From positions 1 to 63,429 of the forward strand of contig DIUC01000029.1 in NCBI GenBank assembly GCA_002435785.1: a stretch of 63,429 bases of DNA, read 5' to 3'. This DNA is from Saprospiraceae bacterium UBA6168 (lineage in GTDB: Bacteria; Bacteroidota; Bacteroidia; Chitinophagales; Saprospiraceae). Below the pieces are notes generated by a model. It did no database searches, had not been told where the DNA came from, and worked only from the letters and a program-made list of their open reading frames with translations. How positions within the stretch are numbered: the stretch's first letter is position 1; every line of letters starts with the position of its first letter. Both the position numbers and the translations under genes were made by a program. Below are positions 1-6,617 of this stretch, one piece after another.

Positions 1-32
1 GGCGCACATCAGATTTCGGAAATCTACGCTGA

Positions 33-980
33 ATGCTTTGCAGTAGAAGCGTGGCCGACTTTGGGGAACGCCCCTATGCCTTTCAAGACCCCATAATTCA
101 AACATTTGCCCTAATTTGCCGCCTTTCTCAAAAAGGCAAGATTTTGCAAAGACTTCAACTCCTATTTCGGTTCCTGAAATTTTACCTGCTGGCTAAAACA
201 AGGTACAACGTCCACTCGCCCTTCGTGTTCAATTTCACGGAGGCCGTGCTGGAGGACGACCGCTGGTATTACGCCTTCTCAGAGGTGGAGGGTTTGCGGC
301 GGTTTTTGCGGAGCGACAAAACCAAAATCACGGTCACGGATTTTGGGGCCGGCTCGCAGGTGACGCCGGGACGGGAGCGCAGCCTCGGCAACCTCGTCCG
401 CTACTCCGCCAACAGCCCGCTGGGCTGCCAGTACCTGTTCAAAATAGTGGACCAGTACAAGCCCGCCACCATGCTCGAACTGGGCACTTCGCTCGCCATC
501 AGTACGGCTTACCAGGCCGCTGGTTCACTCAATGCCCGCTTCATTACCATCGAGGGCTGCCCGAACGTGGCGATGTATGCCCGCAAGAACCTCGACATAC
601 TGAAGGTTAAAAACGTGGAGTTGGTGCTGGGGCAGTTCGATGAGCGGTTGCCGGAAGCGCTGCGCTCGCTGGGCAGCCTCGACTATGTGTTCGTGGACGG
701 CAACCACCGCAATGAGCCGACGCTCCGGTACTTTGAGCAGTGCCTCGCCCATGCGCACGAGGGCAGCGTCTTTATTTTCGACGACATCCACTGGTCGGAA
801 GGGATGGAGCAGGCGTGGGCGACGATAAAAGCGCATCCGAAAGTGAAAATAACGATTGACCTGTTTTTCTTCGGCGTGGTGTTTTTCCGCAAGGAAAACC
901 AAGTGCAGGAGCATTACCGATTGGTGCCGTGGCTCTGGAAGCCGTGGCGCATCGGATTTTTGGATTTGTTTGCAAAATAA
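33..980 (+). CDS. class I SAM-dependent O-methyltransferase-like protein
   Basis: Predicted cytosolic methyltransferase using S-adenosylmethionine; substrate unknown. Seen: a Rossmann motif I (MLELGTSLAIS, about residues 147-157), the acidic strand-2 end (FITIEG, about 170-175), a strand-4 motif DYVFVDGNHR (about 217-226) and a metal-type FDDIHW segment (about 249-254), as in class I enzymes of the caffeoyl-CoA O-methyltransferase type. The first 45 or so residues of this frame look unlike the family, and family members in Bacteroidota usually begin close to the FLKFYLLAKTRYNVHSPF region (about residue 47), so the true start may be internal and non-ATG. The acetyltransferase gene follows 11 bases after the stop and is probably cotranscribed. 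Confidence 0.8.
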   Translation: MLCSRSVADFGERPYAFQDPIIQTFALICRLSQKGKILQRLQLLFRFLKFYLLAKTRYNVHSPFVFNFTEAVLEDDRWYYAFSEVEGLRRFLRSDKTKITVTDFGAGSQVTPGRERSLGNLVRYSANSPLGCQYLFKIVDQYKPATMLELGTSLAISTAYQAAGSLNARFITIEGCPNVAMYARKNLDILKVKNVELVLGQFDERLPEALRSLGSLDYVFVDGNHRNEPTLRYFEQCLAHAHEGSVFIFDDIHWSEGMEQAWATIKAHPKVKITIDLFFFGVVFFRKENQVQEHYRLVPWLWKPWRIGFLDLFAK

Positions 981-991
981 ACCTTGGGCAA

Positions 992-1516
992 ATGATGGAA
1001 GACAAGCACCGCACCGTCCGAGAACTCCAATCCTCCGACATTGACCTCATCGCCGATTACTGGCTGAATGCCGATGCCGACTATATGCGGGGCATGGGCG
1101 TTGACCTCGCCAAGCTGCCCACCCGTGAGCAGTGGCACTCGATGCTTTCCGCCCAAATTTCGCAGGATTATGCCGAGAAGCAAGCTTACGCAATGATGTG
1201 GCTGTTGGACGGCCAGCCCATCGGCCATTGCAACGTGAACAAGATTGTATTCGGGGAAGAAGCCTATATGCACCTGCACATCTGGCAGCCTGCGCACCGG
1301 GGCGGCGGCAATGGTGCGGCTTTCCTGGGTTTGACCATTCCGTTTTTCTTCAAAAACTTGCAGTTGAAAAGGCTCTACTCCGAGCCATACTCGCTCAATG
1401 CGGCTCCGAACCGGACGTTGCCGAAATTGGGTTTCCGTTTCGTCAAGCGCTACTCGACCACGCCGGGTTGGATAAACTTTGAACAGGATGTGAATTTGTG
1501 GGTGCTGGAGGGGTAG
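992..1516 (+). CDS. GNAT family N-acetyltransferase
   Basis: Predicted 174-residue acetyl-CoA-dependent acyltransferase of the Gcn5-related family, the RimJ/RimL-like branch that often modifies protein N-termini or small amines; substrate unknown. Seen: an N-terminal RELQSSDIDLIADYW segment, a central HLHIWQPAHRGGGNGAAFLG segment matching the acetyl-CoA pyrophosphate loop (R-x-x-G-x-G/A like), and the C-terminal NAAPNRTLPKLGFRFVKRY block typical of the fold (N-x-x-S/A...LGF). The frame is open upstream from 929 but overlaps the methyltransferase; the ATG at 992, right after that gene, gives the family's normal length and is preferred. Confidence 0.85.
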   Translation: MMEDKHRTVRELQSSDIDLIADYWLNADADYMRGMGVDLAKLPTREQWHSMLSAQISQDYAEKQAYAMMWLLDGQPIGHCNVNKIVFGEEAYMHLHIWQPAHRGGGNGAAFLGLTIPFFFKNLQLKRLYSEPYSLNAAPNRTLPKLGFRFVKRYSTTPGWINFEQDVNLWVLEG

Positions 1517-1560
1517 GGATGGGTCTGGGTAGTAGTTAGCACAAGGGCACATTTCAAATT

Positions 1561-1698
1561 GTCGCTTTTGTGTCCCAGTACAAGTCGCTTTTGTGTCTCA
1601 GCACAAGTCGCTTTTGTCATGGCCGCAGGCCAACTGCGACGTCATGCTTGCTGTTATGCGAGACGTCGCAGGTGGCCTTCGGCCATGACAAAAGCGGC
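1561..1698. repeat. hairpin repeat of the GTCGCTTTTGTCAT family with 23-bp direct repeats
   Basis: GTCGCTTTTGTG/C occurs at 1561, 1584 and 1607, a 23-bp period. From 1607 the third copy opens into a long imperfect inverted repeat: the arm at 1607-1646 (GTCGCTTTTGTCATGGCCGC...GACGTCATG) is answered by 1661-1698 (GACGTCGCAGG...ATGACAAAAGCGGC). Each arm has its own small hairpin (GGCC-GCA-GGCC). The same family makes the 57-bp tandem array at 32318-32580. It lies between convergent genes (acetyltransferase and dipeptidyl peptidase) and could act as a bidirectional terminator; that is inference. Confidence 0.8.
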
Positions 1699-1760
1699 AA
1701 ATTAGAAATGCTCCCTCTGCACAAACATCGGAGGTTCCCCAACCTCCCCGATGTTGCGCC

Positions 1761-1789
1761 CTCCCTCATCCCTCATCCCTCATCCCTAA
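1761..1789. repeat. heptanucleotide tandem repeat (CCCTCAT)n
   Basis: About four units of CCCTCAT/CTCATCC lie here. The stop codon of the minus-strand dipeptidyl peptidase (CTA at 1786-1788 on the plus strand) sits at the edge of the array, so the array supplies or abuts the stop. The same heptamer recurs at 43137-43165. Confidence 0.75.
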
Positions 1790-3996
1790 GGCTTATTCAC
1801 CTTATCCACCCCGCCCGGCGGGCAGTTTTCTTTCAAAAACTTGCTCACCATCGTGCTTAGGTGCAGGAACGTCCCTTCGCCCTCGCTCAACCCGTGCGAG
1901 CGCATGGGGTAGGCCATGTACTGGAACTGCTTGTTGTGCTTCACCAGCTCGTTCACCAACATTTCCGCATTTTGAAAGTGCACGTTGTCGTCGCCCGTGC
2001 CGTGAATGAGGAGGAGGTTGCCCTTGAGGTTTTTGGCGTGGGTGATGGAAGCACCAGCGGTATAGTCCGCCATGTTTTCTTGTGGCAGTCCCATGTAGCG
2101 CTCGGTGTAGATGTTGTCGTAAAAAAGTGAGCTGGTCACGGGGGCGATGGACACGCCCGTTTTGTAAATCTCCGGGTACTGGAACATCAGGTTCAGCGTA
2201 GAGGAGCCGCCGCCGCTCCAGCCCCAAACGGCCACCCGGCTGGTGTCCATGTACGGGGCTTCGAGCAGTTTCTTGGCGCCCATTGCCTGGTCACGGATGT
2301 TCACCTGCCCGATTTTGCGGTAGATGGACTTGCGCCATGCACGGCCCTTGGGCGATGGCGTGCCCCGGTTGTCAATGCTGATGTGGACATACCCGTCTTC
2401 GGACATATCGCCGCTGTAAATAAAGTCGTTGGCAGCGCCGTAGCTGTCGGAAACGGTGGCGCTCGCAGGTTCGCCATAGACGTAGAACACGACGGGGTAT
2501 TTCTTGTTTGGGTCAAAATTGGTGGGCTTTTTCATCCAGCCGTCCATTTCCACGCCATCCTCGGTGGTCACTTTGAAGAACTCCACGTTGCTGTCCTCCT
2601 TGGCCTTTGGGTCAAAATCCTTTGCCAAATCCTTTTGCCCAGCCAGCACCTTGTGGCTCGGCAGTTCTACCCAAGTCCGCATCTGCTGGGTATAGTAGTT
2701 GGAGAAGGTCCAGCGGGCGTATTTGCCGTTGGTGGAAATGGTGTAGCCGTGCGTGCCGGGCATGGTGGCCGGGGATACTTGCTCGGCTTTTCCCTTGCCG
2801 TTCAGCGGCACTTTGTATAGGTATTTTTGGATGGCGCTGTTTGGCGAAGCCGTGAAATAGACCATGCCGCCCTTCTCGTCAATGCGGTTCAAGCTGATGA
2901 CATCGTAGTTGCCGGGGGTCAGGAGCGTCTCCTTTTTACCGTCCCTCGACAGTAGGTAGAGGTGCATCCAACCGTCCTTTTCGCTGGGCCAGAGGAAGCG
3001 CTGCCCACCGTCGAGCCAGTACCAGCCGGTGGCATCGTTGGACCACTCATTCACCGTGCTCACCCAAGCCTCGTCGGTTTCGGTGAAAATGGTTTTCGCA
3101 GCGCCGGAACCGGGGTTGCAGAGCATGATTTTGCTCTCGTTCTGCTTGCGGTTGAGTTGCTGGAGGATGACCTCCTTGCCGTCCGGCGTCCATTCCATCC
3201 GCACAATATAGTGCTGCGCCGGGTCGCCCGGCACGTTCATCCAAGTGGTTTTTGCGTTGGCGATGTCCACCACGCCGATGCGGGCAGGGCTTGGCGGGTC
3301 GCCCACTTTTGGGTACTCCACCGGCACGATTTGGCTGTACACCGAGTCCGTGTTGTTTATCATGTAGAAGTCCCGGATTTTGTTGGCGTCAATCTGCCAG
3401 TAGGCGATGCTCTTGCTGTCCGGTGCCCAGCGGAAGCCGTCCCGGCAAAAGAACTCCTCCTCATAGACCCAATCGAAAGTGCCATTGATGAGCTTTTTGG
3501 TGCCGAGGTCGTCGGTCAGTTTCTTGATGCTGCCCGTGGAGAGGTCTTCCACATACACGTTGCGCTCGCTCACGTAGGCGGCCTTCGTGCCGTCGGGGCT
3601 TAGCTTCGCAAACATGAGGGAAGAAGCAGGTCGGCCCTTGCCAAGTTGCTTGAGGGACTTGGTGCCGAGGTCGAGCAGCCAGTAGTCGCCACGGGTCTTG
3701 GCCCGCCACACCCGCTTGCTGTTGGTGTAAATCATGGCCCGGTTCCCGTCGTCCGTGATGGAAAAGCCCTCTACCTTGAGCGGCGTGTCCGAACCTGCTG
3801 GCGTGAGGAGGTCTTTGGCGACGACCACGCTTTTATCGAGGGTCGGTAGGGTGTATTTCACGATGCCGCCGTCCTCGGAAGTGAGGTAGCTGTTGCCATC
3901 GGCAGACCACTTTAGTTGCTGGCCGAAGCTGGCTACTGCCAGCAAGCAAAATGCGGCAAAAAATATGGACCTAAAAAGGTTGGGTCGAAAAGTCAT
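1786..3996 (-). CDS. S9 family dipeptidyl peptidase IV
   Basis: Secreted or periplasmic serine peptidase that removes X-Pro or X-Ala dipeptides from N-termini. The 736-residue form starting MTFRPNLFRS (ATG at 3996) has a signal peptide ending near VASFGQ; a longer frame to 4041 adds a poor N-terminus. Seen: an N-terminal eight-bladed propeller (DPPIV_N) with the DWVYEEEFF double-glutamate motif that binds the substrate amino terminus, then a C-terminal alpha/beta hydrolase with catalytic Ser in GWSGGG (about residue 594), Asp in HGTGDDNVHF (about 669) and His in SHGLSEGE (about 701). All catalytic residues are present. A TAnnTTTG -7 match lies 43 bases upstream. Single-gene transcription unit by context. 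Confidence 0.95.
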   Translation of the reverse strand: MTFRPNLFRSIFFAAFCLLAVASFGQQLKWSADGNSYLTSEDGGIVKYTLPTLDKSVVVAKDLLTPAGSDTPLKVEGFSITDDGNRAMIYTNSKRVWRAKTRGDYWLLDLGTKSLKQLGKGRPASSLMFAKLSPDGTKAAYVSERNVYVEDLSTGSIKKLTDDLGTKKLINGTFDWVYEEEFFCRDGFRWAPDSKSIAYWQIDANKIRDFYMINNTDSVYSQIVPVEYPKVGDPPSPARIGVVDIANAKTTWMNVPGDPAQHYIVRMEWTPDGKEVILQQLNRKQNESKIMLCNPGSGAAKTIFTETDEAWVSTVNEWSNDATGWYWLDGGQRFLWPSEKDGWMHLYLLSRDGKKETLLTPGNYDVISLNRIDEKGGMVYFTASPNSAIQKYLYKVPLNGKGKAEQVSPATMPGTHGYTISTNGKYARWTFSNYYTQQMRTWVELPSHKVLAGQKDLAKDFDPKAKEDSNVEFFKVTTEDGVEMDGWMKKPTNFDPNKKYPVVFYVYGEPASATVSDSYGAANDFIYSGDMSEDGYVHISIDNRGTPSPKGRAWRKSIYRKIGQVNIRDQAMGAKKLLEAPYMDTSRVAVWGWSGGGSSTLNLMFQYPEIYKTGVSIAPVTSSLFYDNIYTERYMGLPQENMADYTAGASITHAKNLKGNLLLIHGTGDDNVHFQNAEMLVNELVKHNKQFQYMAYPMRSHGLSEGEGTFLHLSTMVSKFLKENCPPGGVDKVNKP

Positions 3997-4038
3997 GTTC
4001 AGATTTTGTTTGTGATAAAATTTCGTTTGTGCTGTTCG

Positions 4039-4046
4039 CAAATGTA
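4039..4046 (-). promoter_or_regulatory. candidate Bacteroidota -7 element for the dipeptidyl peptidase gene
   Basis: On the minus strand the sequence reads TACATTTG, matching TAnnTTTG. A TTTTG that could serve as the -33 element lies about 16 bases further upstream. The distance to the chosen start (3996) is 43 bases, plausible for a short leader. Pattern match only. Confidence 0.5.
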
Positions 4047-4300
4047 GTTAGCCAATGCCAAACAAAACCCAAAACGAGGGGTTTTGTCTGCCGACGGGCT
4101 GGGTTTGTGGAAACGTGGTGGCCCGTCGCTCGTTTACCATCTCCATTTAGGGGCATTCCGACTACGGGCATTTTCGCTTCGCAACATTTTGGGCGACCAG
4201 AACAAAGTCAGCTTGCACAAAAAATGGTTGCTTTGCGTTCAAGATTCGGTGCGCCCTCCAAAAGAGTATAGCACCAAACCTACTTTACAAGCCTTTCAAC

Positions 4301-5554
4301 ATGGGCAAAAAAACAGTACAACTCCTTTTCCTTCTTTTTTTGGCAAATATGGCCGTCGCACAGTCCCTCACGGGGACATGGGCGGGCGAGGTAACGCAGA
4401 CGGGCAAGGCGGGTAGTTTCCAATACACGTTGATATTGGAGCAAGATGGGGCCAAGGTTTTCGGTACGGCCACTTCCAGCAATACGGACGGGACGGGTGC
4501 CGCCAAGTTCGAGGTGGGCGGCAAATTGGACGGCCAGCAATTGGTGCTGCAAGAGGTGCTGCAACTCGAACCCGAAAACGCCCGCTGGTGCCTCAAGCAT
4601 ATCCGGCTACAAGTCATTGAAAAACAAGGCGTTACGACCCTCGAAGGTGACTGGGAAGCCCAAGGCTGCAAGCCGGGCACGATGAGTTTGGCAGTTCGAC
4701 AGTTGGCAGTTGGTAGCTCGGCCCCCCAATCCGTAATCCGCGATCCGCGATCCGCAATTGAAGGCCGCTACTCTGGCCACCTTTCCCAATCCGACCGGGA
4801 CTATGGCTTTTATTTTGAAATGAAGTTCGAGGCAGACGGTACTGGTACCTCCCAAATCACCTCCGACGGCGAGGGCGGCAATGCCACCCACCGCCTCCGC
4901 TGGACCTTCGACGAGGCGGCACAGCGGCTGTACTTTGAGGAAACCGAGATACTCGAAGAAACGGTGCCAAGCTGGCGCTGGTGCATGAAATCGGGCAGCC
5001 TTTTTTTCAAGAAAGAAACAAACCGCTTGTCGCTCACGGGCGATTGGACGGGCTATATCGAAGGCACCGACCCCAAGGTTGGCGCCTGCGCCCCCGGCAA
5101 GCTGTACGTGGAGCAGCCCGTTTTTGCGGAGCTTGACCTCACAGAAAAAACCAAGCTCGGAGCGCCAAAACAGCACACGCCAGTGGAAGTAAGGTCCTAC
5201 CAAAACAAGACGCAAAGAATCGTGGACGTGGACCGGGTGCTGGAAGTAAAGAACAAAACCGTGCGCATTAGGGTATGGGACAATGGCACGATTGACGGCG
5301 ACGTGCTTTCCCTCTTCCTGAATGGCGAGCTTATCGTCAAAAACCACCGGGCCACCCGCCGCAAGCACGAAACCATCGTCAAGCTCGACAAGCCCACCAA
5401 TTTCATCATCCTCCATGCCCTCAATGTCGGCAGCATTTCCCCGAACACTGTCGCCGTTTCGGTGGACGATGGGTTTCAGGAGCAAGTGGTCATCCTCAGC
5501 TCCAACTTAGACCGGAGCGGAGCGATTATGATAAAGGAATTTACGGTAAAATGA
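4301..5554 (+). CDS. secreted protein with repeated G-x-W-x-G modules and a repeat-derived linker
   Basis: Unknown function. A 417-residue protein with a clear signal peptide (LLFLLFLANMAVAQ, cut near residue 21). It carries three similar module starts, LTGTWAGEV (about 23), IEGRYSGHL (about 152) and LTGDWTGYI (about 245), each followed by beta-rich sequence and a W/C-containing segment (RWCLKH, SWRWCMK), which suggests tandem calycin-like beta domains. The C-terminal third (about 300-417) reads like a separate beta domain. Odd: residues 129-153 between modules 1 and 2 are encoded by heptanucleotide repeat DNA (4687-4760) found elsewhere in non-coding sequence and in other genes. It ends convergently with the MbnP-like gene across a strong terminator. 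Confidence 0.75.
   Translation: MGKKTVQLLFLLFLANMAVAQSLTGTWAGEVTQTGKAGSFQYTLILEQDGAKVFGTATSSNTDGTGAAKFEVGGKLDGQQLVLQEVLQLEPENARWCLKHIRLQVIEKQGVTTLEGDWEAQGCKPGTMSLAVRQLAVGSSAPQSVIRDPRSAIEGRYSGHLSQSDRDYGFYFEMKFEADGTGTSQITSDGEGGNATHRLRWTFDEAAQRLYFEETEILEETVPSWRWCMKSGSLFFKKETNRLSLTGDWTGYIEGTDPKVGACAPGKLYVEQPVFAELDLTEKTKLGAPKQHTPVEVRSYQNKTQRIVDVDRVLEVKNKTVRIRVWDNGTIDGDVLSLFLNGELIVKNHRATRRKHETIVKLDKPTNFIILHALNVGSISPNTVAVSVDDGFQEQVVILSSNLDRSGAIMIKEFTVK
4687..4760. repeat. in-frame composite heptanucleotide array (TTGGCAG + AATCCGC)
   Basis: Units of CAGTTGG/GCAGTTC are followed by a C-run and then by AATCCGT/GATCCGC/AATCCGC units. The array is read in frame inside the G-x-W protein as a linker containing VRQLAVGS and IRDPRSAI. 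The same composite order occurs at 22244-22316. Confidence 0.85.
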
Positions 5555-5585
5555 TGGGGAGGAAGTTAGTCTCAAATTGGGAAAG

Positions 5586-5625
5586 AAAAGGGGGAGAGAA
5601 GTGCAAGTACTTCTCTCCCCCTTTT
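5586..5625. terminator. bidirectional intrinsic terminator
   Basis: A perfect 17-bp inverted repeat, AAAAGGGGGAGAGAAGT (5586-5602) and its complement (5609-5625), with a 6-base loop and A/T tracts on both outer sides. It sits between the convergent stop codons of the G-x-W protein gene (5554) and the MbnP-like gene (5647). Confidence 0.9.
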
Positions 5626-5646
5626 TTCTCAACTCTTTGACGCTGC

Positions 5647-6429
5647 CTATTCAAAGACAAGCGCCGTCTTATAATTTCCCATGAGCAATTTGGAGAGGCT
5701 ACTGTTTTCGGGGTTGTAGGTGGAAAGGTTGGTGGGGTCGGTGAAGTCAATGGTTTGGTTGGTGGCAGTTTGCAAGAGCTTCAGCACATCCACGGCGAGG
5801 TCGAGTTTTACCGACTTTCCATTTTCCAAGGTAAAAGACTTGAACAGCGTGACGGTCTGGAAGCTGCTGTTTTTGGCGGGGAACAGCTCGAAGGGGTTGT
5901 CTTCCGGCGAGGTGCCGAAGCTGCCGTCGCCGTTCAGGTCATAGACCCCGGCCAATTTCGTGAAGAAAAAGCTGTTGCCGTCCTTCCAGAAATGCGAATC
6001 GAAAGCCTGCTTGAGCGGGTGGCCTACGCCGTAGTTGCTCAACGAGGATTTGTTCAGCCCGGACGGTACGCCGATGCCGATTTTGATGCCCCGGTACTTC
6101 ACCGCTGGCACCGTCCTGAACTCAAAACTTGCTGGTTTGACGTTGGCAGGGGTGGTGTTCCCGTTGAAATTGACCAGCGCCACTTCAAGCAAGTCGGTTT
6201 CGTCGTCCGTCTCGGCCTCTAAGAGGGTCACGTTGCTGATGAAGAAGTTGAACTCGTCGAACTTGATTTGGTTGGCGCTGCCAAACAAATAGGACTGGCC
6301 CATTACCAGCGGTTGCCCCGCAAAAAGGGCGTTGATGCTGAGGTTGACGTTGCCCGTTGGGCTTAGGATTTCTTTTTCTTGACAAGAAACCAGCGATATT
6401 ATGGCGATGAAGAAGAACAGCTTTTTCAT
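5647..6429 (-). CDS. MbnP-like lipoprotein
   Basis: A 260-residue protein with a lipoprotein signal (IAIISLVSCQEK; Cys at about residue 16). The body matches the MbnP family pattern as I know it: GNVNLSINALFAGQPL, then a Y-L-F segment, then KFDEFNFFISNVTL, then GIGVPSGLN, and later SFFFTKLAGVYDLNGDG. MbnP-type proteins are surface or periplasmic partners tied to copper or metallophore handling, usually beside MbnH-like di-heme peroxidases or TonB receptors. Here the upstream neighbour on the same strand is a TonB-dependent receptor, 188 bases away with a palindromic repeat between them. Metal or cofactor uptake is inferred. No MbnH-like gene is seen in the window. Confidence 0.75.
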   Translation of the reverse strand: MKKLFFFIAIISLVSCQEKEILSPTGNVNLSINALFAGQPLVMGQSYLFGSANQIKFDEFNFFISNVTLLEAETDDETDLLEVALVNFNGNTTPANVKPASFEFRTVPAVKYRGIKIGIGVPSGLNKSSLSNYGVGHPLKQAFDSHFWKDGNSFFFTKLAGVYDLNGDGSFGTSPEDNPFELFPAKNSSFQTVTLFKSFTLENGKSVKLDLAVDVLKLLQTATNQTIDFTDPTNLSTYNPENSSLSKLLMGNYKTALVFE

Positions 6430-6500
6430 TTTTTGAAAATGTTTGAGGGCCTTTTTTGTCGCCCAGTAGTTGGGCTGACAAGCCTATAAATGATTGAGTC

Positions 6501-6609
6501 ACTCATGTCTCTTGGTGCTGTTGCGTACTGCTGAACCACAGTTCGGCAGGGAAGTTTCACCGCCGAACTGGGGTTCGGCGGTACGATTCAGCACGAAAAG
6601 AACATGAGT
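6501..6609. repeat. ~110-bp palindromic repeat, copy A
   Basis: Bounded by ACTCATGT (6501) and ACATGAGT (6609). The core is a long stem formed by CTGAACCACAGTTCGGC and GCCGAACTGGGGTTCGGC around the loop AGGGAAGTTTCAC. It is nearly identical in core to the copies at 59848-59962 and 60944-61072. It lies between the TonB receptor and the MbnP-like gene and could act as an intra-operon stem-loop. Confidence 0.85.
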
Positions 6610-6617
6610 AGATTGAG

